DNA of 41,959 nucleotides from Azolla pinnata (GCA_037176905.1 JBBBWG010031532.1:1-41959); one strand, 5' to 3'; positions 21,356-30,809 are shown, counted from the first letter of the stretch. Numbers and translations are program-made. The notes: generated from the sequence alone by a model not told the origin.

Positions 21356-23138
21356 ATGGCTCAGAGCACGCTCTCGCGCTTGGCTCGCCTCCGGGTGTTC
21401 TCCTCCCTCGCCTCCTCCTCCTCCTCCTCCGCTTCTTCCTCCTCTCGAGCTTCTTCCCCCGCCATCGCCGCCGTCCTTCCGCGCCTCATCCCCTCTGCCA
21501 ACTTCTCCACCGACGATGTGAGTCACCGTCTTTTTCTTTGTGTGTTTTTTTGTTTTTTTGTTATTTGGTTTCCCGTGCCACCGATTGCTAGGCGCGGGCT
21601 TCCCTCCCTGGTTTGCGGTTTTGTGTTGCATTTCATTTCCTAGAACGGGTCAGGGTCGAGGCTTTTTTTCTCCGCTGTTGTTCATCCTCTGCTCGACCAT
21701 CAAGGCTTGGTGTAGGGTTTAGTAAGGTTTAGGGTTCAGTAAGGTTTAGGGTTCAGTAAGGTTTAGGGTTCAGTAAGGTTTAGGTCAGTAAGGTTTAGGG
21801 TTCAGTAAGGTTTAGGGTTCAGTAAGGTTTAGGGTTCAGTAAGGTTTAGGGTTCAGTAAGGTTTAGGGTTCGGCATCTCAACGTTCTGTAACATCCGGGG
21901 TGAACTGGTCATAGTGTTCCTTCGACGTTCTCCGTCTAGGGTTGATCATGAACTGGTCATGGTGTTTCATTTGATGTTCTCCGTCTAGGGTTTTGATTCT
22001 CATCAGCATTCTCTTCTGCTGTGTTTGTTGACCGCGGTACCGTATGCCTGGCTGTTTCGGGCGTTCAGGAATGTCTAGGGTTTTGTATTCCTCTCGAAAC
22101 CATGGTGCAGTGCAATATATGCGTGTTCCCTTCCGCTGTCGTATAGGTTTTCTTGCGAAATTACTGGTGACGAAAAACTCGTGCTACTTGTTCCTTCTCC
22201 ATGCTTCATGCGGATTCATTTCGGCCACTCAGGGCTTCATTTGGATGTTCACTGTCTTTGGCCTTTCTTATGTTATGCTACTCATGATCAGCGCGTCATC
22301 CTGAGTCGTATTCGTGAAATCCAGAAGTTCTTTTTGGGATCTTTCATTGTCGTTCTTCTTTCTAGTTCTTTATTGTATATCATTGGTACTCAGGGTTTAG
22401 AGATTCTACGTACAATATCGAGTGTTTAGTCGATGGTGCGTGTTTGGTTTTAGGGTTTCTTTTGACTGTTTGTTTGTCTTTTGCCTTTCTCACGAGAAGG
22501 GTACTGGGTTTTATTTGTGCAATCCAGGGTTTCATTCATTTGGATCCTTCATTGTCATTTCTTGTTTTATAATCAATCAGCTGTACTCCGGGTTTAGAGA
22601 TTTTTTACGAACAATATCTACTAGTTCCTGCATCGGTGCCTCTTGAGATTTAGAGATTTCTATGCCAGTAATAGGCAGGGTTTAGTCAACGGTGCCTTTC
22701 TAAGGTTTTAGAGTTTTCTTGCATCTGTTTTGTATGTAGGACTATGGGTATCAGACGGTGAACAGGAGGCCATACAACCTCGAGGCCAAGATGAGGATGA
22801 AACAATACAGGCGTGAAGCGGAGCAGCAGAGGAGGCAGATGGAGCTAGACGAGGAAGCGAGGACATTTCAGCTGGATTACAGCAAGATGTACAAGATCGG
22901 AGACCCTGGAACAGTGGTAGGGGTAGTGAAGGAGATCAACAATGTGGGCTACTTCATTACGCTGCCCAATGGGAGGGAAGGGTTTCTATCAGCAATGCAT
23001 CTTGGATGCTCTGGAGGTATTCCGTTGCTTGAACGCTTGATGAAAGTTGGAACCGAGATTGCGCTTAGGGTTATCCCTGTTCCTCATCCGGGTGGCCGTG
23101 ATCGATGCTACGTGAGAGCAATTGGATCCTCCTTCTAG
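21356..23138 (+). CDS. Small S1/OB-fold-like protein with mitochondrial presequence, 2 exons, 186 aa
   Basis: Exon 1 (21356-21517, 54 codons) and exon 2 (22740-23138) join in phase 0 across GTGAGT...TATGTAG. Exon 1 is a Ser/Arg/Leu-rich presequence ending RLIPSANFSTDD, typical of mitochondrial import. Exon 2 starts DYGYQTVNRRPYNLEAKMRM, continues with a charged helix (about residues 70-95), then an S1-like beta-barrel segment: YKIGDPGTVVGVVKEINNVG, FITLPNGREGFLSAMHLG, VGTEIALRVIPV. S1 domains bind RNA, so a mitochondrial ribosome or RNA-metabolism role is plausible, but I do not recognise the exact family. A second start at 21320 would add 12 residues; the 21356 ATG directly precedes the presequence. 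It is divergent from the PPR-DYW gene across the telomere-like array. Confidence 0.75.
21711..21871 (+). repeat. 17-bp telomere-like tandem repeat in the S1-like gene intron
   Basis: Nine or so copies of AGTAAGGTTTAGGGTTC, one with an internal deletion (GGTTTAGGTCAGTAAGG). It lies about 200 bp into the 1.2-kb intron. Confidence 0.9.
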
Positions 23139-24643
23139 ATTTCAGCTTCGACCATGGATGCGCACACCACGATACCTCGATTCCTCAAGTTTTGGGTTTG
23201 GGTTTGTTCACATGTAGATCTGATCTGGTGATTGGACTCAGGACTATTCCCATTGTTCTGGATTTGTGTTCATCTAGACCCAATCTTTGCGGTTGGATCT
23301 TGGTGCTTGGTGTTCCTTGGCTCCAGCTCGTTTCATCTATATTCCATCTCAGCTGTTGGTAGTTGGCGCTTGGATTCTCTCATGTTTTGCATATCGGACT
23401 CCAGAACTGTTGATCTACTTAGTTAGCTTTTGGTGTCAGCATTCTTAGCTCGCTTTCTTCAGTCAGTAGAGTTGGCTTTTAATCTGGAACCGTAGTTGGC
23501 TTTTAATCTGGAACCGTAGTTGGCTTTCTAGTTATGAATTGGGATAATAATGCCCCTTCTTTTAGTGTGGTTAATTTGGAATGCTCGTTCTGTATCAGCA
23601 TGTTCTCGTGTTGGATTTTGGCGTACATGGGCACCCACCAAAGCTTCTGTTATTTTACTATCATGAGCCAAATCATTGTAGCTGATGCAAATTTCTGTGG
23701 AATAGACATTTGTCATATATAACCGAAGCAGTTTGTTGTCTCGAAATTTGGAATCCTGGAAATGTTTATGTCTATTGCCAAAATCTCTTTGGCAATAATC
23801 TCATTTTTTTCTCCTCACGTGAAAAGGTTTCCGAATGGTGTCTGCTTCATGAAACAATTTCTGTTGATCTATGCAACCCAATTTGTTAGTACAACATCTA
23901 AGTTAATTTCATGTAACACAAGGCTGTGTGGTGGTGGTTCACCCGTACAATGCTGTTTACCATAATGTATTCACTATTGTATAGTTGATGATGCATTTGA
24001 TTTAAACTAATGTGCGACATTGATATCCCAAATGCTTTGATTAATCAGTTCACGCTTTTGAAGTTACTATTGGTGTCAAATTTTTACATGGTTTTGTGGG
24101 CTGTGGATCGTGCCTAAGCATATGATCTCACAAAGTCTTTTCCATGACGAGTATGCAAGCATGTAAAGATCTCAAAACAATATGGTTGTATTCCCTGTGT
24201 TGGGTAAATTAACTAATACGATCGCAGTTTCGAAAACTCAAATTGACTTTGAATTGAAGTAACAGCCAACTCCATCGGTCTTTGTGATGTGTGAGAATAC
24301 TACCATGTAAGTTTCATTTGCCAACAGCAACCCATTCTAGCAATGAAAATAGCAATGAAAAGCCTCCCCACCAAACAATATAGGTAGTAAAACACAGTTG
24401 GATTATCCTCGATAAAATACACGATGAATGCACCTCAGTACATAGATCTTCTTCATATGGGAAAAATGAATGGCATTGGCCACTCGAAACGGAGTATATA
24501 GCTTCAATGAAGGATAAAATATATCCCAGGGATTTGAAGAAAGTAAAATGACAAAATAATGGGTTATAAATGGGGAAGGACCCCATGGATGTGGATGTTA
24601 GATTTATCCTATTGAGAAACACTGCTAGAGCTCGTGTTCATCG
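23139..24643. other. Intergenic region between the S1-like and VTT genes
   Basis: The convergent 3' regions of two genes. At about 23476-23525 a 29-bp direct duplication containing TTTTAATCTGGAACCGTAG occurs in the likely 3' UTR of the S1-like gene. Short frames (23762-23965, 24314-24622) show no domain. No RNA gene recognised. Confidence 0.5.
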
Positions 24644-24793
24644 GGAATCAGTCGGTGGAAAGATCCTTAACCAACTCACCGGAATCAGTCGGTGGAAAGA
24701 TCCTTAACCAACTCACCGGAATCAATCGGTGGCAAGATCCTTAAACCAAACTCAGCGGAATCAGGCGGTGGCAAGATCCTTAACCAACTCAGT
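24644..24793 (-). repeat. 37-39 bp minisatellite overlapping the VTT stop codon
   Basis: Four units start at 24644, 24681, 24718 and 24757 (37, 37, 39 and 37 bp). On the minus strand each unit reads approximately TELVKDL-[AS]-T-[AD]-stop. The unit at 24757-24793 holds the actual C-terminal codons and TGA of the VTT gene; the other three lie in its 3' UTR. Confidence 0.9.
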
Positions 24794-26616
24794 GGAAGTA
24801 TATTTCTTGATTCGCCAAGCGATCAATACGCTCGACAGGACACCCATAAGGGGCAGAATGTATGCAAAGAGCCCAGCTTTGCCACCAGCATCATCACCAC
24901 CACCGTCTACGGCCGAGGAGGTGGCAGCCTTTGTCAGGCTCCCGATCGATGTGTTCTGCAAGATCATGGGCACACAGCCCAGGATGGATGGCATGAGGAA
25001 GTCGACAAAGTACCTGACATCGGTTGCTGCTAGCGAGTAGTTGACAATGTACGAGGGCACGGGTGAGAAGCGTGCAAGAAGAACAAACCTCCACCCATCC
25101 TTGCCCACTCCTCGGGCAATCACCCCAAAGTATCTGTTCTTCTGAATCCATTCTCTGGCCCATGTCGAGTTCCGAAACAATGCCCTGCAAAGAACATGGG
25201 AAACGAATCGGATCGGTACAAGATATGCCCCACACTTGCAGATATACAGCCCAAAATCTGATGCTTGGCAATCCTAGCTAGATAGGGTGCCAACCATTCA
25301 ATATTGCTCTTTTAAACCTGTTTGAATCATAGTTCATATCTCAGCATGACCATTTCAATCACTGTATGTCAAGCTAATAGGATCATAGTTCATATCTCAG
25401 CATAACCATTTCGATCACTGTATATCATGCTAATAGGTCATTTGAATCATAGTTCATATCTCAGCATAACTATTTCGATTACTGTATATCAAGCTAATAG
25501 GTCATTTGAATCATAGTTCATATCTCAGCATAACTATTTCGATTACTGTATATCAAGCTAATAGGTCATTTGAATCATAGTTCATATCTCAGCATAACCG
25601 TTTCGATCTCTGTATATCAAGCTAAAAGGCCATTCTTATCACTAGATATCTCTAGGGGTTCAGCTAACGTCTCCACAGCTCAAGCTTGCTACAATCATTT
25701 CCATGCTAACACACATACACACAATCGGTAAAGATCGTCAACATCGAAGTTCGCAATATTAACTTCCACATTTAAGCCATGAAAACGCTTGTCTTTTGTG
25801 TCATACGTCATATATTCCATGATCCTTGCATTTCTTTGGATGATTTAGCTATACAGATTCCTTAGGAACTTCTGAGCATATCCATCTACATCAATCACAC
25901 TCTGATGGATCTTGAAGAAACTTGTGGTTCTCGGTTCCAGAATGTGGCTAACCTAAAGCCACCCATCTCTCTGAAATCGTAGAGATCTTTCACCTCTGGT
26001 CTGTCCCAAAACTCGATCTTTTCATATGTGAGGCCTCGGCCCATTCCTTACAGAACTCCCAAAAGACCAGACATTGGCAAAATCTAAGTCTAGCTTGCTC
26101 GTCAGCCCTTTTTCCCTTGCCTCTACTGAGTTGAGCTCGATGAGACATCCTCACATCTCTACTCATTGTTGAGCTTAGTTCAGGCAGTTTTTTGCTGGAA
26201 AGCCAAGAAGAAAAAGCAGCTAAAAACGGTTCTCGGGCTTGGAGTTACCTGCCGATCCAGAAGGAGAGGGAGGAGGCGAGGATCTTGGCGCAGAAGACGC
26301 AGATGATGCCACGGAAGAAGCCGAAGAGGTAAGATGCGCCGGCCTCGAGGAGGAGGGCGTAGGGCAAGCAGAGGGAGATGAGCAATGCGTGAACGAGGAC
26401 GTAGAGAGGGAGGCCCCAGGGCCCCAAGCCCTCGCAGAGGAGGCGTAGGCGTCGAAGTGCGGAGGGCGAAGACGGAGAAGCGGAAGAGGGCATGGATTCC
26501 TCGCCGTCAGATGCACTCCAGGGGTTGTGGAGAGAGGCATAGCCAAGCAACACAGCTGCAGCGGCAACGAGGGCAGCGAGGCCGAGGCATCGCTGCTGAA
26601 AGGGAGAGCGAACCAT
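24761..26616 (-). CDS. VTT/DedA-domain membrane protein (TVP38/TMEM64-like), 2 exons, 263 aa
   Basis: Exons 26616-26249 and 25184-24761 join in phase 2 (GGCAG|GTAACT ... TTTGCAG|GGCATT). The product has a probable N-terminal membrane anchor (LAALVAAAAVLLGYA, residues about 12-26), two hydrophobic segments around LYVLVHALLISLCLPYALLL and FFRGIICVFCAKILASSLSF, the VTT signature RFSPVPSYIVNYSLAATDVR with downstream LGCVP, and a last helix AYILPLMGVLSSVLIAW. VTT proteins are ER/Golgi or plastid membrane proteins, some of them lipid scramblases or transporters. The ATG at 26616 is chosen because upstream sequence is simple repeat, although the frame stays open to 27486. The last codons and stop sit in a minisatellite. 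Exon 1 is GC-rich, exon 2 less so. Confidence 0.85.
25321..25632 (+). repeat. 64-bp tandem repeat in the VTT intron, five copies
   Basis: Units begin TTTGAATCATAGTTCATATC at 25321, 25441, 25505 and 25569, with a shortened copy at about 25381. The 64-bp copies are nearly identical, so the expansion is recent. It sits in the 1.06-kb intron (25185-26248). Confidence 0.9.
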
Positions 26617-26843
26617 ATCCCTCTGCTGCTTCTGCTGCTTCTGCTTCTGCTGCTGCTGCTTCTGCTGCTTCTGCTGCTTCTTCTGCTGCTTCTTTCCTTC
26701 TCCTTCGTTCTTCTTCTTCTTCTTCTTCTTCTTCTTCTTCTTCTGTCGTCGTCCTCGTCTTCTTCTTCTTCTTCTTCTTCTTCTTCTTCTGTCGTCGTCC
26801 TCGTCTTCTTCTTCTTCTTCTTCTTCTTCTTCTTCTTCTTCTT
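26617..26843 (-). repeat. (GAA)n/(CAG)n microsatellite leader of the VTT gene
   Basis: On the coding strand: long GAA tracts with GACGAC interruptions, then CAG/AAG mixtures reaching to within a few bases of the ATG. Probably 5' UTR or promoter. The same frame remains open through it (poly Glu/Arg/Lys/Gln). Confidence 0.9.
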
Positions 26844-26847
26844 GAAA

Positions 26848-27590
26848 CCTTATGTATGCATGTATGCATGCATGTATGCATGCATGTGTGCATGTATGTG
26901 TGCATGCATGTGTGCATGCATGTGCGCGCGCATGTGCGCATGTGTGTGCGCGCGCATGTGCGCATGTGTGTGTGGATGTATGTACGCTCGATGTGGGAAT
27001 TAAGCTTTTGTGCATGCATGCATGTGTGTGTTTGTATGCAAGCATGTGTGTGTACGTGTGTGTATGTATGCAAGCATGTGTGTGTATGTGTGTGTATGCA
27101 TGCAAGCATGTGTGTGTATGCGTGTGTATGTATGCAAGCATGTGTGTGTATGTGTGTGTATGCATGCAAGCATGTGTGTGTATGTGTGTGTATGAATGCA
27201 AGCATGTGTGTATGTATGCAAGCATGTATGTGTAATGTGTGTGTATGTATGCAAGCATGTGTGTATATGTGTGCTTGTGTGCATGTATATATGTAGTTGT
27301 GCTTGTGTGCATGTATGTATGTAGGTATGTTTGTGTGCATGCATGTACGATATCGGGAATTAAGGTTTTGTGTATGCATGAATGAATGCATGTATGTAAG
27401 TTTGTGTGTATGTGTGTACTCATGTATGTATGCATGTTGTGCAAGTGTGTCTGTATGGGCATGCAAGTAAGTAAGTTTGTGTGCATGTATGTATGTATGT
27501 ATGTATGTATGTATGTATGTATGCAGGTCGGTAGGTAGGCATGGATGAATGCATGGCTATGTGGAGTTTAGGGTTTGTGTGTGTGTGTAT
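26848..27590 (+). repeat. TGTATGCA / TGTGTATG microsatellite, about 0.7 kb
   Basis: Blocks of ATGTATGCATGC, GTGCGCGC and TATGCAAGCATGTGTGTGTA form a purine/pyrimidine-alternating tract with 28-32 bp higher-order units, plus a pure (ATGT)n run at about 27486-27522. Alternating sequence of this kind can adopt Z-DNA or hairpins. Reading frames through it (poly His-Thr on minus, poly Cys-Met-Val on plus) are artefacts of the repeat. Confidence 0.95.
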
Positions 27591-28334
27591 GCAAGCATCC
27601 AGAGAGGAACATTTTCATTGCTTCATTCACAAATTACACAATGAGGATTCTCTTTATTTTCCACCTCCCCGGAACAGAAGAGATCTAAAATGCCAGATTC
27701 TCAACTGAGTCTTCTCAATGCTCTACAATCGACGACAATCGCACATTCTAATTGCGCAAATTCGGGTTCGAGTAGACTGTATTCAAACAAGACGATGTCA
27801 ATCGTTGGCTTTGGCGAAAAAAGTCTGAATTCGTGGCGTAGAAAGATTTGCAACATGAACCAAGTCTCTTTGTCTCAATCTGTATACTTTTTAATGAGTC
27901 AAACAAGCTGAAAACCTCAAATTGGAGATGAGAATTTTATTCCCAGAGCCTTGACTGAAGCCTTTCTATGGAAGTGTGGGACCACTGTCCAAGTCTAAGA
28001 ATGGTAAAAAGGTCAGAAAATGATCCAAAGGAGCCCATTAGAACAAGACCAGAAGTATGTTTGCCTAAAACCAAGTTCGAAGAAATATAAAGCTCGAACA
28101 CGGGCTTGGGGGCCTGGCTTACACACACATGCATCGATCCGAGGCATTTTCCAGTTTCAAAGACAACCCTCATATCGAAACGAATATAACTTGTTTTATT
28201 TTTCCTGAGACCAAGGGCATTCCAAGTGTTCCTCCTGAATTGCAAAAAGAAGGATAAATATTGTACATCTACATTTCTCTTCGCTATACCTATGTCCGAT
28301 GTATATGCCACATACCTATCTTGAGCTTTCTGCT
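27591..28334. other. 3' region of the cis-prenyltransferase gene
   Basis: Unique AT-rich sequence; most is likely the 3' UTR of the minus-strand gene. The + frame at 27690-27911 shows no domain. Confidence 0.5.
27936..27941 (-). terminator. Polyadenylation signal AATAAA (cis-prenyltransferase gene)
   Basis: A perfect AATAAA on the minus strand about 395 nt after the stop codon, a reasonable plant 3' UTR length. A second AATAAA on the same strand lies at about 27652-27657. Confidence 0.45.
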
Positions 28335-29672
28335 TCATTGATTGAGTGCCGCTGCCTTTGCCAGACTTTGTCGTTTCCGCATCAGCGCAGGGTAGGAGCG
28401 CTGATAATCAAGGATGATGAAGAACAGGTCTTTCAACGAGAATTCGGGCCACAAAACCTTACAGAACGTGAGCCGAGACGACGTGGTTTGCCAGAGCATG
28501 AAATTGCTCAGGCGGGTCTCGCCTGATGTCCGGATAAGCAGGTCTGGAGGGGGCCCACACAATCCCGTGTACAGATGCCTTTCGATCTCATCCTCAGACA
28601 CATACTTCTCGAGGGCTCGATGCAAATCTGTACCTTCATCACCCGGGGGCTCATCTCGATCCAAACCATGCCCTGACAAAGGCCTTAGATCATCTCCGAT
28701 CCCCTTCTTTGATGTCGTCTGAATCGGTCTCTGCAAACACTCGTCCCAATCCACCTCGTCATGCCCACCTGATGCCCCACGATCGCCTCGAATTCTCGCC
28801 ATTGTGCATATTGTTCTCTCTTCTGAGCCAAACATTGCATCCACATCACAAGGCCGAAAACCTTCCCGGACTCTCTTCTTTGTACATGCCTCACACAAAT
28901 GATCCATGCCATGCTTGAAGGTGGATCGAAAACTGTCATCTTGCAATTCATCGATGCATCGAGCTTTCTCCGTTGCATGCATGACCTTCTTCAGACCCGC
29001 ATCACATTCGAGGAAAGCCCGAGTTCGCTTTGCTGCATGCGTGGCTTCCATTTCGCACTCCACCAGACCTGAACCATGCCCGAAAGAGGAAACAAAGCGA
29101 TCTCGAATCGTCTGCGCAGCTTGCACAATCTCGTGCGAGGAGCTATATGAAACAAAGAGATTGAGCATCGCGTTCTCGTTGTGCTTCGTGAGCTCCATGA
29201 CTTCCTCGGCTGCCCTGCGCACACCCTCCGGTAGAAGAGACAAGTCCCCCAAAACCCTAACCCTAACTCCATAGCTCCTCGCGAGGCCTTCCTTCTCGAT
29301 CAACGATTCGAGCTTGTTCTGCATGAGATCCATGAGGGCTGAAACCTCCTCGGGTGGGCGCCGGAAGTTGTCGATGCTGAATGCGTAGAGGGAGACGATC
29401 TTGACATGCAAATCGAAGCAGTCCTTGAGCGTGAGCATGAGGGCTTGATAGCCGTGGATGTGGCCCATCCAACGGTTCACGTGGATCCGGTCGGCAAATC
29501 GACGATTCCCGTCCATGATGATGGCGATGTGCAACGGGATGGGCCCTGCAGAGAGAATCCATAACAAGAAGGCACGCAGCAGGCTATGGAGCTTCGCAGC
29601 TATGTGCTTCAAAGCCTCTCCCACAGCCATAGCTATGGCCATCGCCATAGCCACGGCTGATGATTTTCTCAT
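28335..29672 (-). CDS. cis-Prenyltransferase (dehydrodolichyl diphosphate synthase-like), 445 aa with large insertion
   Basis: An intronless frame of 445 residues. It carries the undecaprenyl/dehydrodolichyl diphosphate synthase motifs in order: HIAIIMDGNRRFA (48-60, catalytic Asp54), HIHGYQAL (71-78), LYAFSIDNFRRP (95-106), NLFVSYSSSHEIVQA (171-185), DLLIRTSGETRLSNFMLWQ (377-395) and VLWPEF (406-411). The enzyme adds isopentenyl units to FPP at the ER to make dolichol precursors. An N-terminal hydrophobic stretch (about 30-45) may bind the ER membrane. Eukaryotic family members are usually about 280-350 residues; here about 160 extra residues (195-355), charged and Cys-rich (HLCEAC), separate two core blocks at the site where plant enzymes have only a short loop. 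No RxG motif at the C-terminus, as expected for a DHDDS-type rather than NUS1-type subunit. Confidence 0.9.
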   Translation of the reverse strand: MRKSSAVAMAMAIAMAVGEALKHIAAKLHSLLRAFLLWILSAGPIPLHIAIIMDGNRRFADRIHVNRWMGHIHGYQALMLTLKDCFDLHVKIVSLYAFSIDNFRRPPEEVSALMDLMQNKLESLIEKEGLARSYGVRVRVLGDLSLLPEGVRRAAEEVMELTKHNENAMLNLFVSYSSSHEIVQAAQTIRDRFVSSFGHGSGLVECEMEATHAAKRTRAFLECDAGLKKVMHATEKARCIDELQDDSFRSTFKHGMDHLCEACTKKRVREGFRPCDVDAMFGSEERTICTMARIRGDRGASGGHDEVDWDECLQRPIQTTSKKGIGDDLRPLSGHGLDRDEPPGDEGTDLHRALEKYVSEDEIERHLYTGLCGPPPDLLIRTSGETRLSNFMLWQTTSSRLTFCKVLWPEFSLKDLFFIILDYQRSYPALMRKRQSLAKAAALNQ

Positions 29673-29740
29673 AGGCCGTGTTTCTTTACTTCTCCAGGAA
29701 ACTCTTACAGGATATGATCTTTTGTTGTAATCTCATCGCC
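29673..29740 (-). promoter_or_regulatory. Leader of the cis-prenyltransferase mRNA with possible splice acceptor
   Basis: On the minus strand CATTCCAG at 29747-29740 could accept a 5' UTR intron. An in-frame TGA (29735-29733) upstream of the ATG supports 29672 as the true start. Confidence 0.35.
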
Positions 29741-30617
29741 TGGAATGGTCTCTTCAGACCTCCCCCGTAGCCATTGTTGATGATCTATGCCTTCAAATTC
29801 TCTTTCTGTTTTACCGTTTTTTCATCATAGCAATCTCTGGCTTGGTTTCCCAGGCCACAATGGTTTCTTGGTTTCTTCCTTTGTAGCCATGTCTGTAAGC
29901 GATCTTTCTGTAATTTCTTTCTTTAATCTGAATCTTGAGATGTAATCTCTTCATGTCTGGTCCTATAGGCCATTTCCTTTGACCTATTGAGCAACGTCGA
30001 GATATCTATGTATACCTCTCCTTTCTTTCTTCCTGTGTTACTGTTTCTATGAGTCTCTATACCAATGCACACCTTCTTTTTGTAGGCTATGGAACCTGCA
30101 GACACGCCATACAAACGGATAAATCCTTTGCATGAAAGCGAAAAAATCCTCAACTCAACTAGATCCAAGACAAGGAATTCACTGTATACTTCAACCTTTC
30201 TATGCACCTGTGCAGTTCGATTTCAAAATATACATACAGACATACATAAAATAGATTGAAGCACAGAGACAGAGCTGACTCCAACAGACCTTGAGTAGGT
30301 TCCCATGCAGAACGGAACAGATTAGAGAGAAGCACAGGAAATGGTTTGATTTCCAGCGAGCTGTTCCGAGACCTGTTCAGAGATGAATGCGAAGACCAAA
30401 TGAGATTTTCCTGATGCCTCGTCAGGCGAAAGGCCCGTCCTTTCTTTCTAGGCGCAATGATCGAACCAAATCACGGTTTCCATCGGATCGAAGAACCGAT
30501 CGGGGCAGGCAAAAACCATGAGAATTTTCCAAAACAAGAGAGCGAGAACAGTGGTGCGCAGGAGAGGCAGAGAGAGAGAGAGACAGAGACAGAGGGAGGA
30601 AGGGAAAGGGATCTTAC
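29741..30617. other. Region upstream of the cis-prenyltransferase gene, possible 5' UTR intron
   Basis: T-rich on the + strand from 29740 to 30010, then mixed. If a minus-strand leader exon ends at the GTAAGATCC donor (30617), this stretch is an 877-bp intron. The minus frame at 29923-30207 shows no domain. Nothing else recognised. Confidence 0.35.
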
Positions 30618-30677
30618 GAGTGCACCGTTGAGCTCGAGCTTCGGCACGCAGAGGAAGGAACAGGCGATGGCGGGCAT
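30618..30677 (-). other. Possible 5' exon (20 codons) ending at a strong GTAAGA donor
   Basis: On the minus strand an ATG opens a 20-codon stretch (MPAIACSFLCVPKLELNGAL) that ends exactly at GTAAGATCC. Spliced to the acceptor at 29740, it reads 17 more codons to a TAA 13 nt before the cis-prenyltransferase ATG, so it would form a 37-residue upstream open reading frame rather than an N-terminal extension. It may instead start another gene whose later exons I could not find. Confidence 0.3.
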
Positions 30678-30685
30678 CGAGGTCG

Positions 30686-30765
30686 GAGAAGAAGAAGAAG
30701 AAGAAGAAGAAGAAGAAGCAAATGAAGAAGAAGAAGACGAAGAAGAAAAACGAAAGAAGACAAAA
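30686..30765 (+). repeat. (GAA)n microsatellite
   Basis: About ten GAA units, then further GAAGAAGAC variants. It directly precedes the possible leader exon of the minus-strand gene, where it reads as (TTC)n, a common plant 5' UTR/promoter feature. The + frame with poly-Glu is low complexity. Confidence 0.85.
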
Positions 30766-30809
30766 CGACGAAGAAGTGATTGAGATTTGGTTTCACACTT
30801 GGCCGGCGG

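Noticed and set aside
24314..24622. 102-aa minus frame downstream of the VTT gene
   Set aside because: No recognisable domain, not in phase with any VTT exon, and it lies past the VTT stop codon.
26385..27466. Poly Cys-Met-Val-His and poly Leu frames on both strands
   Set aside because: They are translations of TGTA/TGTG and CTT microsatellites. Only the minus frame that joins the VTT exon is worth keeping as a question.
28414..29274. Plus-strand frames antisense to the cis-prenyltransferase
   Set aside because: The minus strand carries all family motifs; the plus frames have none.
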